Part shown: in pieces, positions 50,859-60,017 of the stretch | Numbering within the stretch: position 1 is the stretch's first letter | Layout: each line of letters opens with the position of its first letter | From: Qipengyuania sp. HL-TH1 | Lineage (GTDB): Bacteria; Pseudomonadota; Alphaproteobacteria; Sphingomonadales; Sphingomonadaceae | NCBI RefSeq assembly: GCF_036365825.1 | Contig: NZ_CP142675.1 | Span: 1,054,001 to 1,118,000 of the forward strand | DNA: 64,000 nt | Direction: 5' to 3' | The notes under the pieces: model-generated | Told to the model about the DNA's origin: nothing | What the model saw: the letters and a program-made list of their open reading frames with translations, nothing else | Databases searched by the model: none | Translations under genes and position numbers: made by a program

Positions 50859-51611
50859 ATGTCGACAAGCCGCCTGCTCGCCGAAAGCTTCGCCCCGGTG
50901 CTGGATTTCATCTATCCCCCGCGCTGCCCGGCCTGCGGGAGTGGGGTGGGCGAACAGGGCGGCCTGTGCAGTGCGTGCTGGAGCGACCTCGTCATCCCCT
51001 CCGACCCCTGCTGTGCCGCTTGCCAGCGTCCCTTTGGCGATCATGGACCACAGGCGGGGGCGATCTGCGCGCCCTGCCTGGCCGATCCGCCGGGGCATGA
51101 CGGGATCGCGGCGGGGACGCTCTATACCGATACCTCGCGCAGGCTGGTGCTGGCATTCAAGCACGGTCGCCGCATCGCGCTGGCGCCGCTGCTGGCAAAG
51201 CTGATCGCCGCGCGGCTACCCGCAGCGGACAGCGAGCGGGTGATCGTCCCGGTGCCGCTACATCGCAGCCGCCTGTGGCACCGGGGCTATAACCAGGCGG
51301 CGCTGCTCGGGCGGCAATTGCAGAAAATGGGGCACGGCACGATGTGCGTCGATGCCCTGGTGCGGACCAAGCCGACCCCCGCGCTGGGCGGTCTGGGCAA
51401 GCGGGCACGGGCCCGCACGCTGCAAGGCGCGATCACGTTGCGGAGCAGCCGGACAGCCAAGGTCAAAGGTGCGGACATCATACTGGTCGACGACGTGCTC
51501 ACCAGCGGCGCGACCAGTACTGCGTGCGTCAAGGCACTGAAGCGGGGCGGGGCGAGGAGCGTCCAGATTGCCTGCTTCTCGCGTGTGCTCGACGAAGCGC
51601 TTCCCCATTAG
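50859..51611 (+). CDS. comF: ComF family phosphoribosyltransferase-like protein
   Basis: The protein has 250 residues. Zinc-ribbon-like Cys pairs near the N-terminus (CPACGSGV, CSACW, CCAAC, CAPC) are followed by a phosphoribosyltransferase-type domain with the PRPP-binding motif ADIILVDDVLTSGATSTAC. ComF is needed for DNA uptake in competent bacteria, though in most alphaproteobacteria its role is unproven. The ATG at 50859 is chosen because the longer ORF from 50757 overlaps the divergent gene. The gene ends 13 bp before a GC-rich hairpin. Confidence 0.9.
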   Translation: MSTSRLLAESFAPVLDFIYPPRCPACGSGVGEQGGLCSACWSDLVIPSDPCCAACQRPFGDHGPQAGAICAPCLADPPGHDGIAAGTLYTDTSRRLVLAFKHGRRIALAPLLAKLIAARLPAADSERVIVPVPLHRSRLWHRGYNQAALLGRQLQKMGHGTMCVDALVRTKPTPALGGLGKRARARTLQGAITLRSSRTAKVKGADIILVDDVLTSGATSTACVKALKRGGARSVQIACFSRVLDEALPH

Positions 51612-51624
51612 GCGACAAACGAAA

Positions 51625-51650
51625 CGCCCGGGACCTTGCGATCCCGGGCG
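51625..51650. terminator. hairpin after comF
   Basis: CGCCCGGGA and TCCCGGGCG form a 9-bp perfect stem with an 8-nt loop. The T-rich side (TTTCGTTTG) is on the minus strand, so on the plus strand it is a strong hairpin without a poly-U tail. It could be a bidirectional or Rho-assisted terminator. Confidence 0.5.
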
Positions 51651-51969
51651 CCACGTGACGAATATAACCGGACCTGCCTTGCGACACAGGTGCAGCCCCC
51701 CAGCATGCACCTTGGCCCATCCCTCATCGTTACCGGATGCGCCGCGTAAACCCTCTATCGCGGCTGCGAATCCGTTTGACCCCCTGAACCTGGCGCTCTG
51801 TTGGCACCGCTGCTCCGGTGGGCAGGCCTCACTTTCGCCTGCGCGGCTGTTTGTTCCCGAAACTGCGCCATCATCAAACAGGCATTTGCAAGAATGTCGG
51901 ATTTTGGGTCGACTTTGTGGTTATCGTGCAACAAAAGCCGCCCGAGAATGGGATTTGAAAGGTGTCGCA
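51651..51969. other. gene-free gap before hisI
   Basis: No convincing ORF or RNA gene is seen here. A hairpin with a 7-bp stem, AGGTGCA / TGCACCT around 11 nt, lies at 51688-51712. The remainder looks like unstructured leader or promoter sequence for hisI, and I could not identify a -35/-10 pair with confidence. Confidence 0.4.
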
Positions 51970-52341
51970 GTGAATGATCAGGCCGAGCGCGAGGCAGGTA
52001 CGCGGTTCATGCCCAAGTTCGACGACAAGGGATTGCTGTGCGCAGTCGTCGTCGATCACGCCAGTCGCGCGGTGCTGATGGTGGCCTTCATGGATGCCGA
52101 GGCGCTGGCCGCGACGCGCGCCACGGGGCTCGCCCATTTCCACTCGCGCTCGCGCGGCAAGCTCTGGCAGAAGGGCGAAAGTTCGGGCCACGTCCTCGAG
52201 GTCGAGGAAATCCTCGTCGATTGCGACCAGGACGCGCTCGTCCTGTCCTGCCGCCCGGCGGGTCCGACCTGTCACACGGGTGCGCCGAGCTGCTTTTACC
52301 GCCGACTCGAGGGCGATGTTCTCCAACCCGTCAAGACTTGA
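51970..52341 (+). CDS. hisI: phosphoribosyl-AMP cyclohydrolase
   Basis: The protein has 123 residues. It opens the adenine ring of phosphoribosyl-AMP in histidine biosynthesis. Conserved parts are FMDAEALAATRATGLAHFHS, SRGKLWQKGESSGH, the metal-binding DCDQDALVL and CHTGAPSCF. The GTG at 51970 is chosen because MNDQAEREAG-type starts are usual and AAAGG lies about 10 nt before it; no ATG is available before the conserved core. The stop codon is part of the palindromic operator of the next gene. Confidence 0.92.
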   Translation: MNDQAEREAGTRFMPKFDDKGLLCAVVVDHASRAVLMVAFMDAEALAATRATGLAHFHSRSRGKLWQKGESSGHVLEVEEILVDCDQDALVLSCRPAGPTCHTGAPSCFYRRLEGDVLQPVKT

Positions 52342-52356
52342 CGCTTACGTAAACGT
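52341..52356 (+). promoter_or_regulatory. palindromic operator before the MerR gene
   Basis: ACGCTTACGTAAACGT is a 16-bp palindrome with one mismatched pair around TTACGTAA. It begins at the last base of the hisI stop and ends 6 bp before the MerR start. This form fits the MerR-family operators of branched-chain and fatty-acid catabolism regulators. Confidence 0.5.
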
Positions 52357-52362
52357 GGGCGT

Positions 52363-52839
52363 ATGAGTCGGCTCATGACACAGCCGCTGCCCAACGACTT
52401 CCGTGCCGAGAATGGCGATCGCCGCCATGCCGGCGCCCATATCGAACGGCCGGACGAACTGGGCCGCGAACAATATTCGATCTCCGACCTCACCAGTGAA
52501 TTCGGCTGCACCGCCCGCGCGCTGCGTTTCTACGAGGACGAAGGGCTGATTGCGCCTTCGCGGATCGGCCTCACGCGGATCTACTCCAAACGCGATCGCG
52601 CCCGCCTCGCATGGATCATGCGCGCCAAGAACGTCGGCTTCTCGCTAACCGAAATCCGCGAAATGATCGATCTCTACGATCTCGGTGACGGCCGCGTCGA
52701 ACAGCGCCGCGTCACGGTCGAGAAATGCAAGGCGCATGTCGCCAAGCTGAAAGAACAGCGTGACGATATCGACAGCTCGATCACCGACCTCACCGAATTC
52801 ATCGAGCATATCGAAACGCTCGATGTCGATCTCGACTGA
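52363..52839 (+). CDS. MerR-family transcriptional regulator
   Basis: The protein has 158 residues. The winged HTH has [20 protein letters not shown] and [20 protein letters not shown], followed by a coiled coil ([20 protein letters not shown]). No Cys-rich metal site is present, so metal sensing is unlikely. The downstream acyl-CoA dehydrogenase suggests control of acyl-CoA degradation, as for LiuR-type MerR proteins. The ATG at 52363 or 52375 may be the start; the palindromic operator directly upstream suggests autoregulation. Confidence 0.88.
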   Translation: MSRLMTQPLPNDFRAENGDRRHAGAHIERPDELGREQYSISDLTSEFGCTARALRFYEDEGLIAPSRIGLTRIYSKRDRARLAWIMRAKNVGFSLTEIREMIDLYDLGDGRVEQRRVTVEKCKAHVAKLKEQRDDIDSSITDLTEFIEHIETLDVDLD

Positions 52840-52890
52840 TTTGCCTCCCCGGCGAGATAACCGACAGACCCCAGACCCAAGGACTTACTG

Positions 52891-54693
52891 ATGCCCCGCT
52901 ATTCCGCGCCTACCCGCGACACTCGCTTCATCATCAACGAGATGCTCGATCTCGCGAGCTACGGGGACCTGCCCGGCTTCGAAATGGCCAGCCCCGATGT
53001 CACCGATGCGGTGATCAACGAGGGGGGCAAGTTCTGCGCCGAAGTCCTCGCCCCGCTCAACCAGTCGGGCGACCAGGAAGGCTGCACCCGCCACGAAGAC
53101 GGTTCGGTCACCACGCCCAAGGGCTTCAAGGAAGCCTTCGACCAGTTCCGCGAAGCGGGCTGGGGCACGCTCTCGCAGCCCGAAGAATTCGGCGGGCAGG
53201 GCATGCCGCATGTCCTTGGCTTCGCTTTCGAGGAATTCGTGTCGAGCGCCAACCAGGCCTTCGGCATGTATCCGGGCCTGACCAACGGTGCGGTCTCCGC
53301 GCTGCTCGCCAAGGGCAGCCAGGAGCAGAAGGAGAAATATCTTCCCAAGATGATCTCCAACGAATGGACCGGGACGATGAACCTGACCGAGCCGCATTGC
53401 GGCACCGATCTGGGCATGATCCGGACCAAGGCCGAACCGCAGGCCGACGGCAGCTTCGCGATTACCGGCACCAAGATTTTCATCTCCGCCGGCGAGCACG
53501 ACATGGCGGACAACATCATCCACCTCGTGCTTGCCAAGACGCCGGGCGCGCCCGACAGCACCAAGGGCATATCACTGTTCGTCGTGCCCAAGTTCATCGT
53601 CAATGAAGACGGCACCCCGGGAGAGCGCAATGGCGTCGCCTGCGGCTCGATCGAACACAAGATGGGCATCCATGGCAACGCGACCTGCGTACTCAATTAC
53701 GATGGTGCCAAGGGCTGGCTCGTCGGCGAGGAGAACAAGGGTCTCGCCGCGATGTTCATCATGATGAACGCCGCGCGTCTCGGCGTCGGTATCCAGGGTC
53801 TCAGCCAGGCCGAAGTCGCCTATCAGAACGCGGTTGCCTATGCGCTCGACCGGCGCCAGGGCCGCGCGCTGACCGGCCCGGCCGAGCCCGACGAACAGGC
53901 CGATCCGATCTTCGTCCATCCCGACGTGCGCCGCATGCTGATGGACGCCAAAGCCTTTACCGAAGGCATGCGTGCACTGTGCCTGTGGGGCGCGCTGCAG
54001 GTCGACCTGACCCACAAGGCCAAGACCGAGGAAGAGCGCGAACAGGCCGACATGCTTATCGGGCTGCTGACACCGGTCATCAAGGGCTATGGCACCGACA
54101 AGGGCTATGAAGTCGCCACCAACATGCAGCAGGTCTTCGGCGGCCATGGCTACATCGAGGAATGGGGCATGAGCCAGTTCGTCCGCGATGCCCGGATCGC
54201 GCAGATCTACGAAGGCACCAATGGCGTGCAGGCGATGGATCTGTGCGGCCGCAAGCTCGCGCAGAAGGGCGGCGCGGCAATCCAGGCCTTCTTCAAGGCG
54301 GTGGGCGACGATATCGGTGCCGCCAAGGGCGAGGACCTCGGCCCGCTGGCCGAAGCGCTCGAAAAGGCGCTGGGCCAGCAGCAGGCGGCGACCATGTGGT
54401 TCATGAACAATGCCATGCAGAACCCCAACCACCTCGGTGCGGGCGCGCATCACTACATGCACATGATGGGCATCGTGACGCTGGGCTGGATGTGGCTGCG
54501 GATGGCCAAGGTCGCGCAGGCGGCGCTGGCTGCGGGCACCGAAGACAAGGCGTTCTACGAGGCCAAGCTCGCCACGGCGCGCTATTACATGGATCGGTAT
54601 CTGCCCGATGCCGGCGCGCTGCGCCGCAAGCTCGAGGCAGGCAGCGACAGCACGATGGCGCTCGGCGAAGAGGGTTTCGCCACCGCTGCCTGA
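52891..54693 (+). CDS. acyl-CoA dehydrogenase with C-terminal extension
   Basis: The protein has 600 residues, longer than standard (about 380) because of an added C-terminal domain, as in the FadE/DmdC-like group. It oxidises acyl-CoA to enoyl-CoA and passes electrons to ETF. Visible segments are [20 protein letters not shown] for FAD binding, [20 protein letters not shown], and the catalytic Glu within [13 protein letters not shown]. The chain-length preference is unknown. A MerR regulator with an operator lies 51 bp upstream, and a strong terminator follows the stop. Confidence 0.92.
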   Translation: MPRYSAPTRDTRFIINEMLDLASYGDLPGFEMASPDVTDAVINEGGKFCAEVLAPLNQSGDQEGCTRHEDGSVTTPKGFKEAFDQFREAGWGTLSQPEEFGGQGMPHVLGFAFEEFVSSANQAFGMYPGLTNGAVSALLAKGSQEQKEKYLPKMISNEWTGTMNLTEPHCGTDLGMIRTKAEPQADGSFAITGTKIFISAGEHDMADNIIHLVLAKTPGAPDSTKGISLFVVPKFIVNEDGTPGERNGVACGSIEHKMGIHGNATCVLNYDGAKGWLVGEENKGLAAMFIMMNAARLGVGIQGLSQAEVAYQNAVAYALDRRQGRALTGPAEPDEQADPIFVHPDVRRMLMDAKAFTEGMRALCLWGALQVDLTHKAKTEEEREQADMLIGLLTPVIKGYGTDKGYEVATNMQQVFGGHGYIEEWGMSQFVRDARIAQIYEGTNGVQAMDLCGRKLAQKGGAAIQAFFKAVGDDIGAAKGEDLGPLAEALEKALGQQQAATMWFMNNAMQNPNHLGAGAHHYMHMMGIVTLGWMWLRMAKVAQAALAAGTEDKAFYEAKLATARYYMDRYLPDAGALRRKLEAGSDSTMALGEEGFATAA

Positions 54694-54718
54694 TCGTTCT
54701 GCGATAGGGAAACGAAAA

Positions 54719-54746
54719 GGCCCGGACGCCGCGTCCGGGCCTTTTT
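54719..54746. terminator. bidirectional intrinsic terminator
   Basis: GGCCCGGACG and CGTCCGGGCC form a perfect 10-bp stem with a CCG loop, followed by TTTTT on the plus strand and preceded by AAAA, which gives UUUU on the minus strand. It separates the convergent acyl-CoA dehydrogenase and dienelactone hydrolase genes. Confidence 0.85.
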
Positions 54747-54747
54747 G

Positions 54748-55443
54748 CTATCGACCGAGCACTTCGTTGAAGAGGCTGTGCATCGCCGCCCAGCTCTGGC
54801 GGTCGGCACTCGCATCATAGGCGGGATTGACCGCCCCGGTGGGCCGGTGCGGGGCAGTGAAGCCATGCTCGACCCCTGCATAGCTGTGGAAGTGCCAGTC
54901 AGCCTTCACCGCGTCCATTTCCTCCCAGAACGCGGTCACCTGGCTACGCGGCACAAGCGCGTCGGCATCGCCGTGGCAGACGAGGATACGCGGTGTGATC
55001 GGCCTATCGGCGGGCAGGGAGGTTTCGAGCAAACCATGAAAGCTGACGACTGCTGCGAGGTCCTGCCCGTCGCGCGCCATTTCCAGCACCGCCATCCCGC
55101 CGAGGCAAAAGCCGATCGCGAGATGCGGGAGGTCGGGCTCCAGCTTGCGCAGGAGGTCGAGCGTCGCGCGCAGCCGCTGGCGCATGGATGCTGGATCGCT
55201 GCGCAACCGGCTCATTGCGGCAAAGGCAGCATCACCGTCTGCGGGCGTCTCCGGCCCATAGAAGTCGCCGATCAGGACGGCATAGCCGGCTTCAACGAGC
55301 TCTGCGGCCTTGGCCTCGACGACTGCAGTCGTGTTCATGAAGGTCGGATAGATCGCCACCGCGGCGCGGGGCTTGCCCGCGGGCCGCGCGTGGAGACCGG
55401 TCAGTTCGACCGCGCCGTCGCGATATCCGACCTGCTCCATCAT
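54748..55443 (-). CDS. dienelactone hydrolase family protein
   Basis: The protein has 231 residues from MMEQVGYRD. The alpha/beta-hydrolase triad is present: Cys in [13 protein letters not shown], Asp in [10 protein letters not shown] and His in [10 protein letters not shown]. In dienelactone hydrolases this Cys replaces Ser. The substrate is unknown. The start codon ATGATG overlaps the cysK-type gene stop (ATGA), and the first of these ATGs is used; the second is also possible. The gene ends just before the bidirectional terminator. Confidence 0.85.
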   Translation of the reverse strand: MMEQVGYRDGAVELTGLHARPAGKPRAAVAIYPTFMNTTAVVEAKAAELVEAGYAVLIGDFYGPETPADGDAAFAAMSRLRSDPASMRQRLRATLDLLRKLEPDLPHLAIGFCLGGMAVLEMARDGQDLAAVVSFHGLLETSLPADRPITPRILVCHGDADALVPRSQVTAFWEEMDAVKADWHFHSYAGVEHGFTAPHRPTGAVNPAYDASADRQSWAAMHSLFNEVLGR

Positions 55444-56357
55444 TCGGGCAGGAAGTCGGGCACGGAAAGATACCGCTCGCCGGTATCGTAATTGAAGCCG
55501 AGAATGCGCGAATTCGCGGGCATGTCGGTCAGCTTCTGCTTGATCGCGGCGAGCGTTGCGCCGCTGGAGATACCCACCAGCAAGCCTTCCTTGGCCGCGC
55601 ACTGGCGCGCCATTTCCTTCGCGTCCTCGGGAGCAACCTGGATCGCGCCATCGATCGCCTGCGTGTGCAGGTTCTGCGGCACGAAGCCTGCGCCGATGCC
55701 CTGGATCGGGTGCGGGCCGGGCTGGCCGCCGCTGATGACGGGCGAAAGCGTGGGCTCGACCGCATAGGCCTTCATGCCGCTCCAGCTCTGTTTCAGCACT
55801 TCGGCACAGCCGGTGAGGTGGCCGCCGGTGCCGACGCCGGTGATCAGCGCGTCGATCGGTGTGTCGGCGAAATCGTCGAGGATTTCCTTCGCGGTGGTGC
55901 GCGCATGGACCTTCCAGTTGCTCTCATTGTCGAACTGGCTCGGCATCCATGCGCCCGGGGTCTGTGCGACCAGTTCCTGCGCGCGCTCGATTGCACCGTT
56001 CATGCCTTTTTCCTTGGGGGTCAGGTCGAAACTGGCACCATAGGCGAGCATCAGCCGGCGCCGCTCGACGCTCATGCTTTCGGGCATGACCAGCACCAGC
56101 TTGTAGCCCTTGACCGCGGCGGTCATCGCGAGGCCGATTCCGGTATTGCCGCTGGTCGGTTCGACGATCGTGCCGCCGGGCTTGAGCAGGCCCGCTGCCT
56201 CCGCATCCTCGATCATCGCGAGGCCGATGCGGTCCTTGATCGAACCGCCCGGATTGGCGCGCTCGTTCTTCACCCAGACTTCATGGTCGGGGAACAGGCG
56301 CGACAGGCGGATGTGGGCGGTATCGCCGATCGTGGCGAGGACGGAGTCGGCTTTCAT
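55440..56357 (-). CDS. cysK: cysteine synthase A
   Basis: The protein has 305 residues. It replaces the acetyl group of O-acetylserine with sulfide, using pyridoxal phosphate. The PLP Lys is in [13 protein letters not shown], the phosphate/substrate motif is [13 protein letters not shown], and the PLP-phosphate loop is [21 protein letters not shown] lies near the C-terminus. It overlaps the MFS gene upstream and the hydrolase downstream by 4 bp each. This places it in a three-gene operon. Confidence 0.93.
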   Translation of the reverse strand: MKADSVLATIGDTAHIRLSRLFPDHEVWVKNERANPGGSIKDRIGLAMIEDAEAAGLLKPGGTIVEPTSGNTGIGLAMTAAVKGYKLVLVMPESMSVERRRLMLAYGASFDLTPKEKGMNGAIERAQELVAQTPGAWMPSQFDNESNWKVHARTTAKEILDDFADTPIDALITGVGTGGHLTGCAEVLKQSWSGMKAYAVEPTLSPVISGGQPGPHPIQGIGAGFVPQNLHTQAIDGAIQVAPEDAKEMARQCAAKEGLLVGISSGATLAAIKQKLTDMPANSRILGFNYDTGERYLSVPDFLPE

Positions 56358-57664
56358 GGCATCTGCTCCTGCAATTTCTCTTCGGGGGGAGTGTCTAACA
56401 ATTCGTCAGGCGGGTCAAAGGTCCGCGTGGTCCGCAGGACGGGAAAAATGCGCGCCCAGACGGCGACGGTCACGATCGCGCCGGCCCCGCCGCCGACCAC
56501 CGCCAGCGCGGGGCCGACAAGGTAGGCGAGGCTGCCGGAGAAGAAATCGCCGAATTCATTCGACGCGCTGATGGTCAGCAGGCTGACCGATGACACCCGT
56601 CCGCGCTTGTCGTCGGGCGTGTGCAGCTGGATCAGCGACTGGCGGATATAGACGCTGAACATGTCCGCCGCGCCGATGATGAAGAGCATCGCCAAGCTTA
56701 GCGGCATCCAGCGCGAGAGGCCGAACACCATGGTGGCGAGGCCGAAGATCGCCACTGCCCATAGCATCTTGGGGCCGACATTGGTCTTGAGCGGGCGGAA
56801 GCTGAACCACAGCGCGGTAAGCGCCGCGCCGACCGCGGGAGCCATGGCGAGCTGCGCAAGGCCCGTCTCGCCGACTTGCAGGATATCGCGCGCATAAACG
56901 GGAAAGAGCGCGGTTGCCCCGGCAAGGAAAACCGCGAACAGGTCGAGCGTGATCGCGCCGAGCACCATCTTGTTGCGCACCACGTAGCGCAGGCCCTCGA
57001 CCATCTGGTGGATGGGGCGCTTGTTGGCCGCGCGCGGGGGCTGCGGTACCTTGCCGATGAAAGACAGCGCGACCAGCGCTGCGGCGAACAGCCCGCAAGC
57101 CACGAAATAGGGCAGCGCGGGCAGGATCGCATAGGTATAACCGCCGATCGCGGGTCCCACGATCATGCCCACCTGCCAGGCGATGCTGGACAGTGCGATG
57201 GCGTTCGGCAGGATAGCCCTGGGCACGAGATTGGGTGCGAGCGCCGACAGCGCCGGGCCGTTGAACGACCGCACCACACCGAGCACGATCGCCACCCCGA
57301 ACAGGGCGGGCAGGGTAAGACTTCCGCTCCAGGTCAGCCACGCCAGCGCGCCCGCACAGCCCAGCTGTGCGATAACGGTCAGCCGCGCCAGATTGCGCCG
57401 GTCGAAATGATCCGCCGCCCAGCCCGAAAAGGGCGTCAGCAGGAACAGCGGCACGAATTGCAGCAGCCCGATCAACGCCAACTGGCCCGATGCGGCGGCG
57501 ATCCCCAGCCCGCTGTCGCGCGCAATGTTATAGGTCTGCCAACCGATAATCAGCATCATCGCATATTGCGCGAGCGTCATCGATAGGCGGCTGAACCAAT
57601 AGGCGCGGAAATTCGCTATCCGGAGCGGCGAACTGTCGGGGGAGGGCGCGGCGGTTTCACTCAC
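56354..57664 (-). CDS. MFS transporter (MFS_3/EntS-like)
   Basis: The protein has 436 residues with about twelve hydrophobic segments. It shows [20 protein letters not shown] (MFS motif A) and an N-terminal SNFRAYW-like start ([15 protein letters not shown]), as in MFS_3-type exporters. The substrate is unknown. The stop overlaps the cysK start by 4 bp (ATGA), so it is probably the first gene of a transcript with cysK and the hydrolase. The hairpin upstream at 57677-57715 lies between it and the PilZ gene. Confidence 0.85.
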   Translation of the reverse strand: MSETAAPSPDSSPLRIANFRAYWFSRLSMTLAQYAMMLIIGWQTYNIARDSGLGIAAASGQLALIGLLQFVPLFLLTPFSGWAADHFDRRNLARLTVIAQLGCAGALAWLTWSGSLTLPALFGVAIVLGVVRSFNGPALSALAPNLVPRAILPNAIALSSIAWQVGMIVGPAIGGYTYAILPALPYFVACGLFAAALVALSFIGKVPQPPRAANKRPIHQMVEGLRYVVRNKMVLGAITLDLFAVFLAGATALFPVYARDILQVGETGLAQLAMAPAVGAALTALWFSFRPLKTNVGPKMLWAVAIFGLATMVFGLSRWMPLSLAMLFIIGAADMFSVYIRQSLIQLHTPDDKRGRVSSVSLLTISASNEFGDFFSGSLAYLVGPALAVVGGGAGAIVTVAVWARIFPVLRTTRTFDPPDELLDTPPEEKLQEQMP

Positions 57665-57676
57665 GCCGGACGCATG

Positions 57677-57715
57677 GCAGGCCCGCCTTCGGTTGTGAAG
57701 ACGGGCCTGCTTTTT
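57677..57715 (+). terminator. terminator-like hairpin oriented against its neighbours
   Basis: GCAGGCCCG-c-CTTC pairs with GAAG-a-CGGGCCTGC around a 6-nt loop, followed on the plus strand by TTTTTG. Both flanking genes are on the minus strand, so the T-tract would end only antisense transcription. On the minus strand it is still a strong hairpin just downstream of the PilZ gene. Confidence 0.55.
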
Positions 57716-57738
57716 GTTCTAGTAGAAGCTGTTGCGGC

Positions 57739-58128
57739 TTAGCGCAGCTTGCGCAGCCGCGGGTTGGGCTGCAGCGTATCGATCATGGCGAGGAAGTCGT
57801 CGACGCGGATGATGCGTTCGAACTGGAAGCCCGCACGGTTGTCGCGCGTCCAGATGCAATAGGCTTCGATCCGGCCGATAACCGGCAGGCGCACGATCAC
57901 GCGTTCGCCGCGGCCGATGCCGTCGCCATTGTCGACCATGAAGCCGTTGGCGGAGATATTCGCAATATGCAGCCGCACGTCGCCCTTGCCGAAATGCTCG
58001 GCAATGACGGGATGGTCGACCGGGTGACGGGTCATGCGCCGCTGGTCGGTGACGCTCAGTTGTGCTCCGGCAGACATGCTGGCGATCCCTTTGCGGTTGG
58101 GGTTGGGGGGAGTGGGGGTATCGGACAT
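57739..58128 (-). CDS. PilZ domain protein
   Basis: The protein has 129 residues from MSDTPTPPN. The c-di-GMP-binding signature is present: an Arg-rich start (DQRRMTRHPV) and IANISANGFMVDNGDG as the D/N-x-S-x-x-G part. Only this domain is present, so it may act as a c-di-GMP adapter. The ATG at 58128 is chosen because AAGGAG lies 5 nt upstream, while the TTG at 58131 does not fit. Confidence 0.85.
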   Translation of the reverse strand: MSDTPTPPNPNRKGIASMSAGAQLSVTDQRRMTRHPVDHPVIAEHFGKGDVRLHIANISANGFMVDNGDGIGRGERVIVRLPVIGRIEAYCIWTRDNRAGFQFERIIRVDDFLAMIDTLQPNPRLRKLR

Positions 58129-58212
58129 CAAAGCTCCTTATGGCGGCAAAAGCCTGCCAATTGGTAAACCGGCCCGGTGCTTCGACGGTAAAAAAGGGCG
58201 TTTCGTCGCTGG

Positions 58213-59442
58213 TTAACAGCGAATAACCGCGTGCTTCTTCTTGCCGAGGCTGAGCTTGGCTTCGGTGCCCGCCGCAACGCTCACCAGATAGCCCGGATCG
58301 GTGACCGTCTCGCCATCGAGCTTGACTGCGCCTTCGGCCAGTTTGCGCTTGGCTTCCCCGTTGGAAGCCGTGAATCCGAGCGCCGTCAGCACGGCCCCGA
58401 TGCGCATGCCGTCAGGACCCACATCGAGCGTCGGAAGCTCCGCGCCGGCACCCCCGCCGGCGAAGGTTTCCGCAGCCGTTTGCGCAGCCAGTCTGGCCGC
58501 TTCTTCACCCCGAACGAGTGTGGTTACCTGATTGGCAAGAACTGTCTTCGCTTCGTTGATGTCGGACCCGCCGAGCGCTTCGAGCCGGGCGATCTCATCG
58601 AGCGGCAGATCGGTGAACAGCCGCAGGAACCGCCCGACATCGCGATCATCGACATTGCGCCAATATTGCCAGAAGTCGTAATTCGGCAGCTGCGCCTCGT
58701 TGAGCCACACCGCGCCGGCCGCGGTCTTGCCCATCTTGCCGCCATCGGCGGTGGTCAGCAGCGGGGTCGTGAGGCCGAACAGCTCGCTCCCGTCCATCCG
58801 GCGGCCCAGCTCCATGCCGTTGACGATATTGCCCCACTGGTCGCTGCCGCCCATCTGCAACCGCACACCCATTTCCTGCGCCAGATGGCGGAAATCGTAG
58901 CCCTGCAGGATCATGTAGTTGAATTCGAGGAAGGTCATCGGCTGCTCGCGCTCGAGCCGCAGGCGCACGGAATCGAAGGTCAGCATCCGGTTGACGGTGA
59001 AATGCGTCCCGACCTTCTGAAGCATCTCGATATAGCCAAGCCCGCTCAGCCAGTCGTGATTGTTGACCATCACCGCATCGGTCGGCCCGTCGCCGAAAAC
59101 GAGCAGGCGCTCGAACACCGTCCGGATCCCGGCGATATTTTCGTCGATCGCGGCATCGGACAGCATCTTGCGGCTTTCGTCGCGCCCCGTGGGGTCGCCG
59201 ATCCGCGTGGTCCCGCCGCCCATCAGCACGATTGGCTTATGCCCTGCCTGCTGCAACCGCCGCAGCATCATGATCTGGACGAGGCTACCGATATGGAGCG
59301 AAGGCGCGGTGGCATCGAAACCGATATAGCCCGGCACGATCTGCTTGGCGGCGAGCGCATCGAGGCCCTCGGCGTCGGTGACCTGGTGGATATAGCCGCG
59401 CTCGTCGAGCACGCGCAGGAGATCGGAGGTGTAGTTGCTCAT
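58213..59442 (-). CDS. tyrS: tyrosyl-tRNA synthetase
   Basis: The protein has 409 residues. It charges tRNA-Tyr. The class I motifs are present as the HIGH-like SLHIGSLVQIMML and the KMSKS-like GGKMGKTAAGAVW. The tyrosine-binding segment YMILQGYDF and GGSDQWGNIVNGMEL are visible, with an S4 RNA-binding domain at the C-terminus (EAKRKLAEGAVKLDGETV). A start at 59442 gives the canonical N-terminus. It is divergent from the DOMON-like gene across 32 bp. Confidence 0.97.
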   Translation of the reverse strand: MSNYTSDLLRVLDERGYIHQVTDAEGLDALAAKQIVPGYIGFDATAPSLHIGSLVQIMMLRRLQQAGHKPIVLMGGGTTRIGDPTGRDESRKMLSDAAIDENIAGIRTVFERLLVFGDGPTDAVMVNNHDWLSGLGYIEMLQKVGTHFTVNRMLTFDSVRLRLEREQPMTFLEFNYMILQGYDFRHLAQEMGVRLQMGGSDQWGNIVNGMELGRRMDGSELFGLTTPLLTTADGGKMGKTAAGAVWLNEAQLPNYDFWQYWRNVDDRDVGRFLRLFTDLPLDEIARLEALGGSDINEAKTVLANQVTTLVRGEEAARLAAQTAAETFAGGGAGAELPTLDVGPDGMRIGAVLTALGFTASNGEAKRKLAEGAVKLDGETVTDPGYLVSVAAGTEAKLSLGKKKHAVIRC

Positions 59443-59474
59443 GACGAAGCGCGCGCTAGCAGGTAAGGGGCGGC

Positions 59475-60017
59475 ATGGAAACGTATCGATTGCAGCCCCA
59501 TCCGGGGCATCCGCCGCGCGCGGTATCCGGGGTCGATGCCCGCATCATCGGGCGCGATGACAATTGGCTGCGCCTGCGCTGGCGGATCGAGGGCAGCGGT
59601 GAGTTGGTGGTGCCCAAATTCGCGGGCAAGGGGCGGGCGGATGGGCTGTGGCAGACCACCTGCTTCGAGCTATTCCTGCGCCCCGATGGCGGAACCGCCT
59701 ATTGTGAATTCAACCTGTCTCCATCCGAACGCTGGAACGCCTACGACTTCGCCGCGCACCGCGAAGGGATGGCGGAGCGCCCGATCCCGCGCGAACCGGT
59801 CTGCACCATGCGCATGGGTAGCAGTTTCGCGATCTTCGATGCCGCACTGCCTGCCGCCGCTTTGCCGGACACCGATTGCGCGATGGGTCTCACCTGCGTG
59901 ATCGAGGAGGCCGGGGGGCACAAGAGCTTCTGGGCGCTGGAGCATCGCGGCGAGCAGCCCGATTTCCACGATCCGGCTTGCTTCACCGCGCGGCTTGCGG
60001 CACCGAGCGGCGCATGA
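59475..60017 (+). CDS. DOMON-like domain protein
   Basis: The protein has 180 residues with no signal peptide. It contains a beta-rich DOMON-like pattern, with FELFLRPDGGTAYCEFNLSP and RWNAYDFAAHREGM, as in the alphaproteobacterial DOMON/MurB-like small proteins. It may bind a sugar or other ligand. The stop overlaps the start of the NamZ-like gene by 4 bp (ATGA), so the two are translationally coupled. Confidence 0.7.
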   Translation: METYRLQPHPGHPPRAVSGVDARIIGRDDNWLRLRWRIEGSGELVVPKFAGKGRADGLWQTTCFELFLRPDGGTAYCEFNLSPSERWNAYDFAAHREGMAERPIPREPVCTMRMGSSFAIFDAALPAAALPDTDCAMGLTCVIEEAGGHKSFWALEHRGEQPDFHDPACFTARLAAPSGA

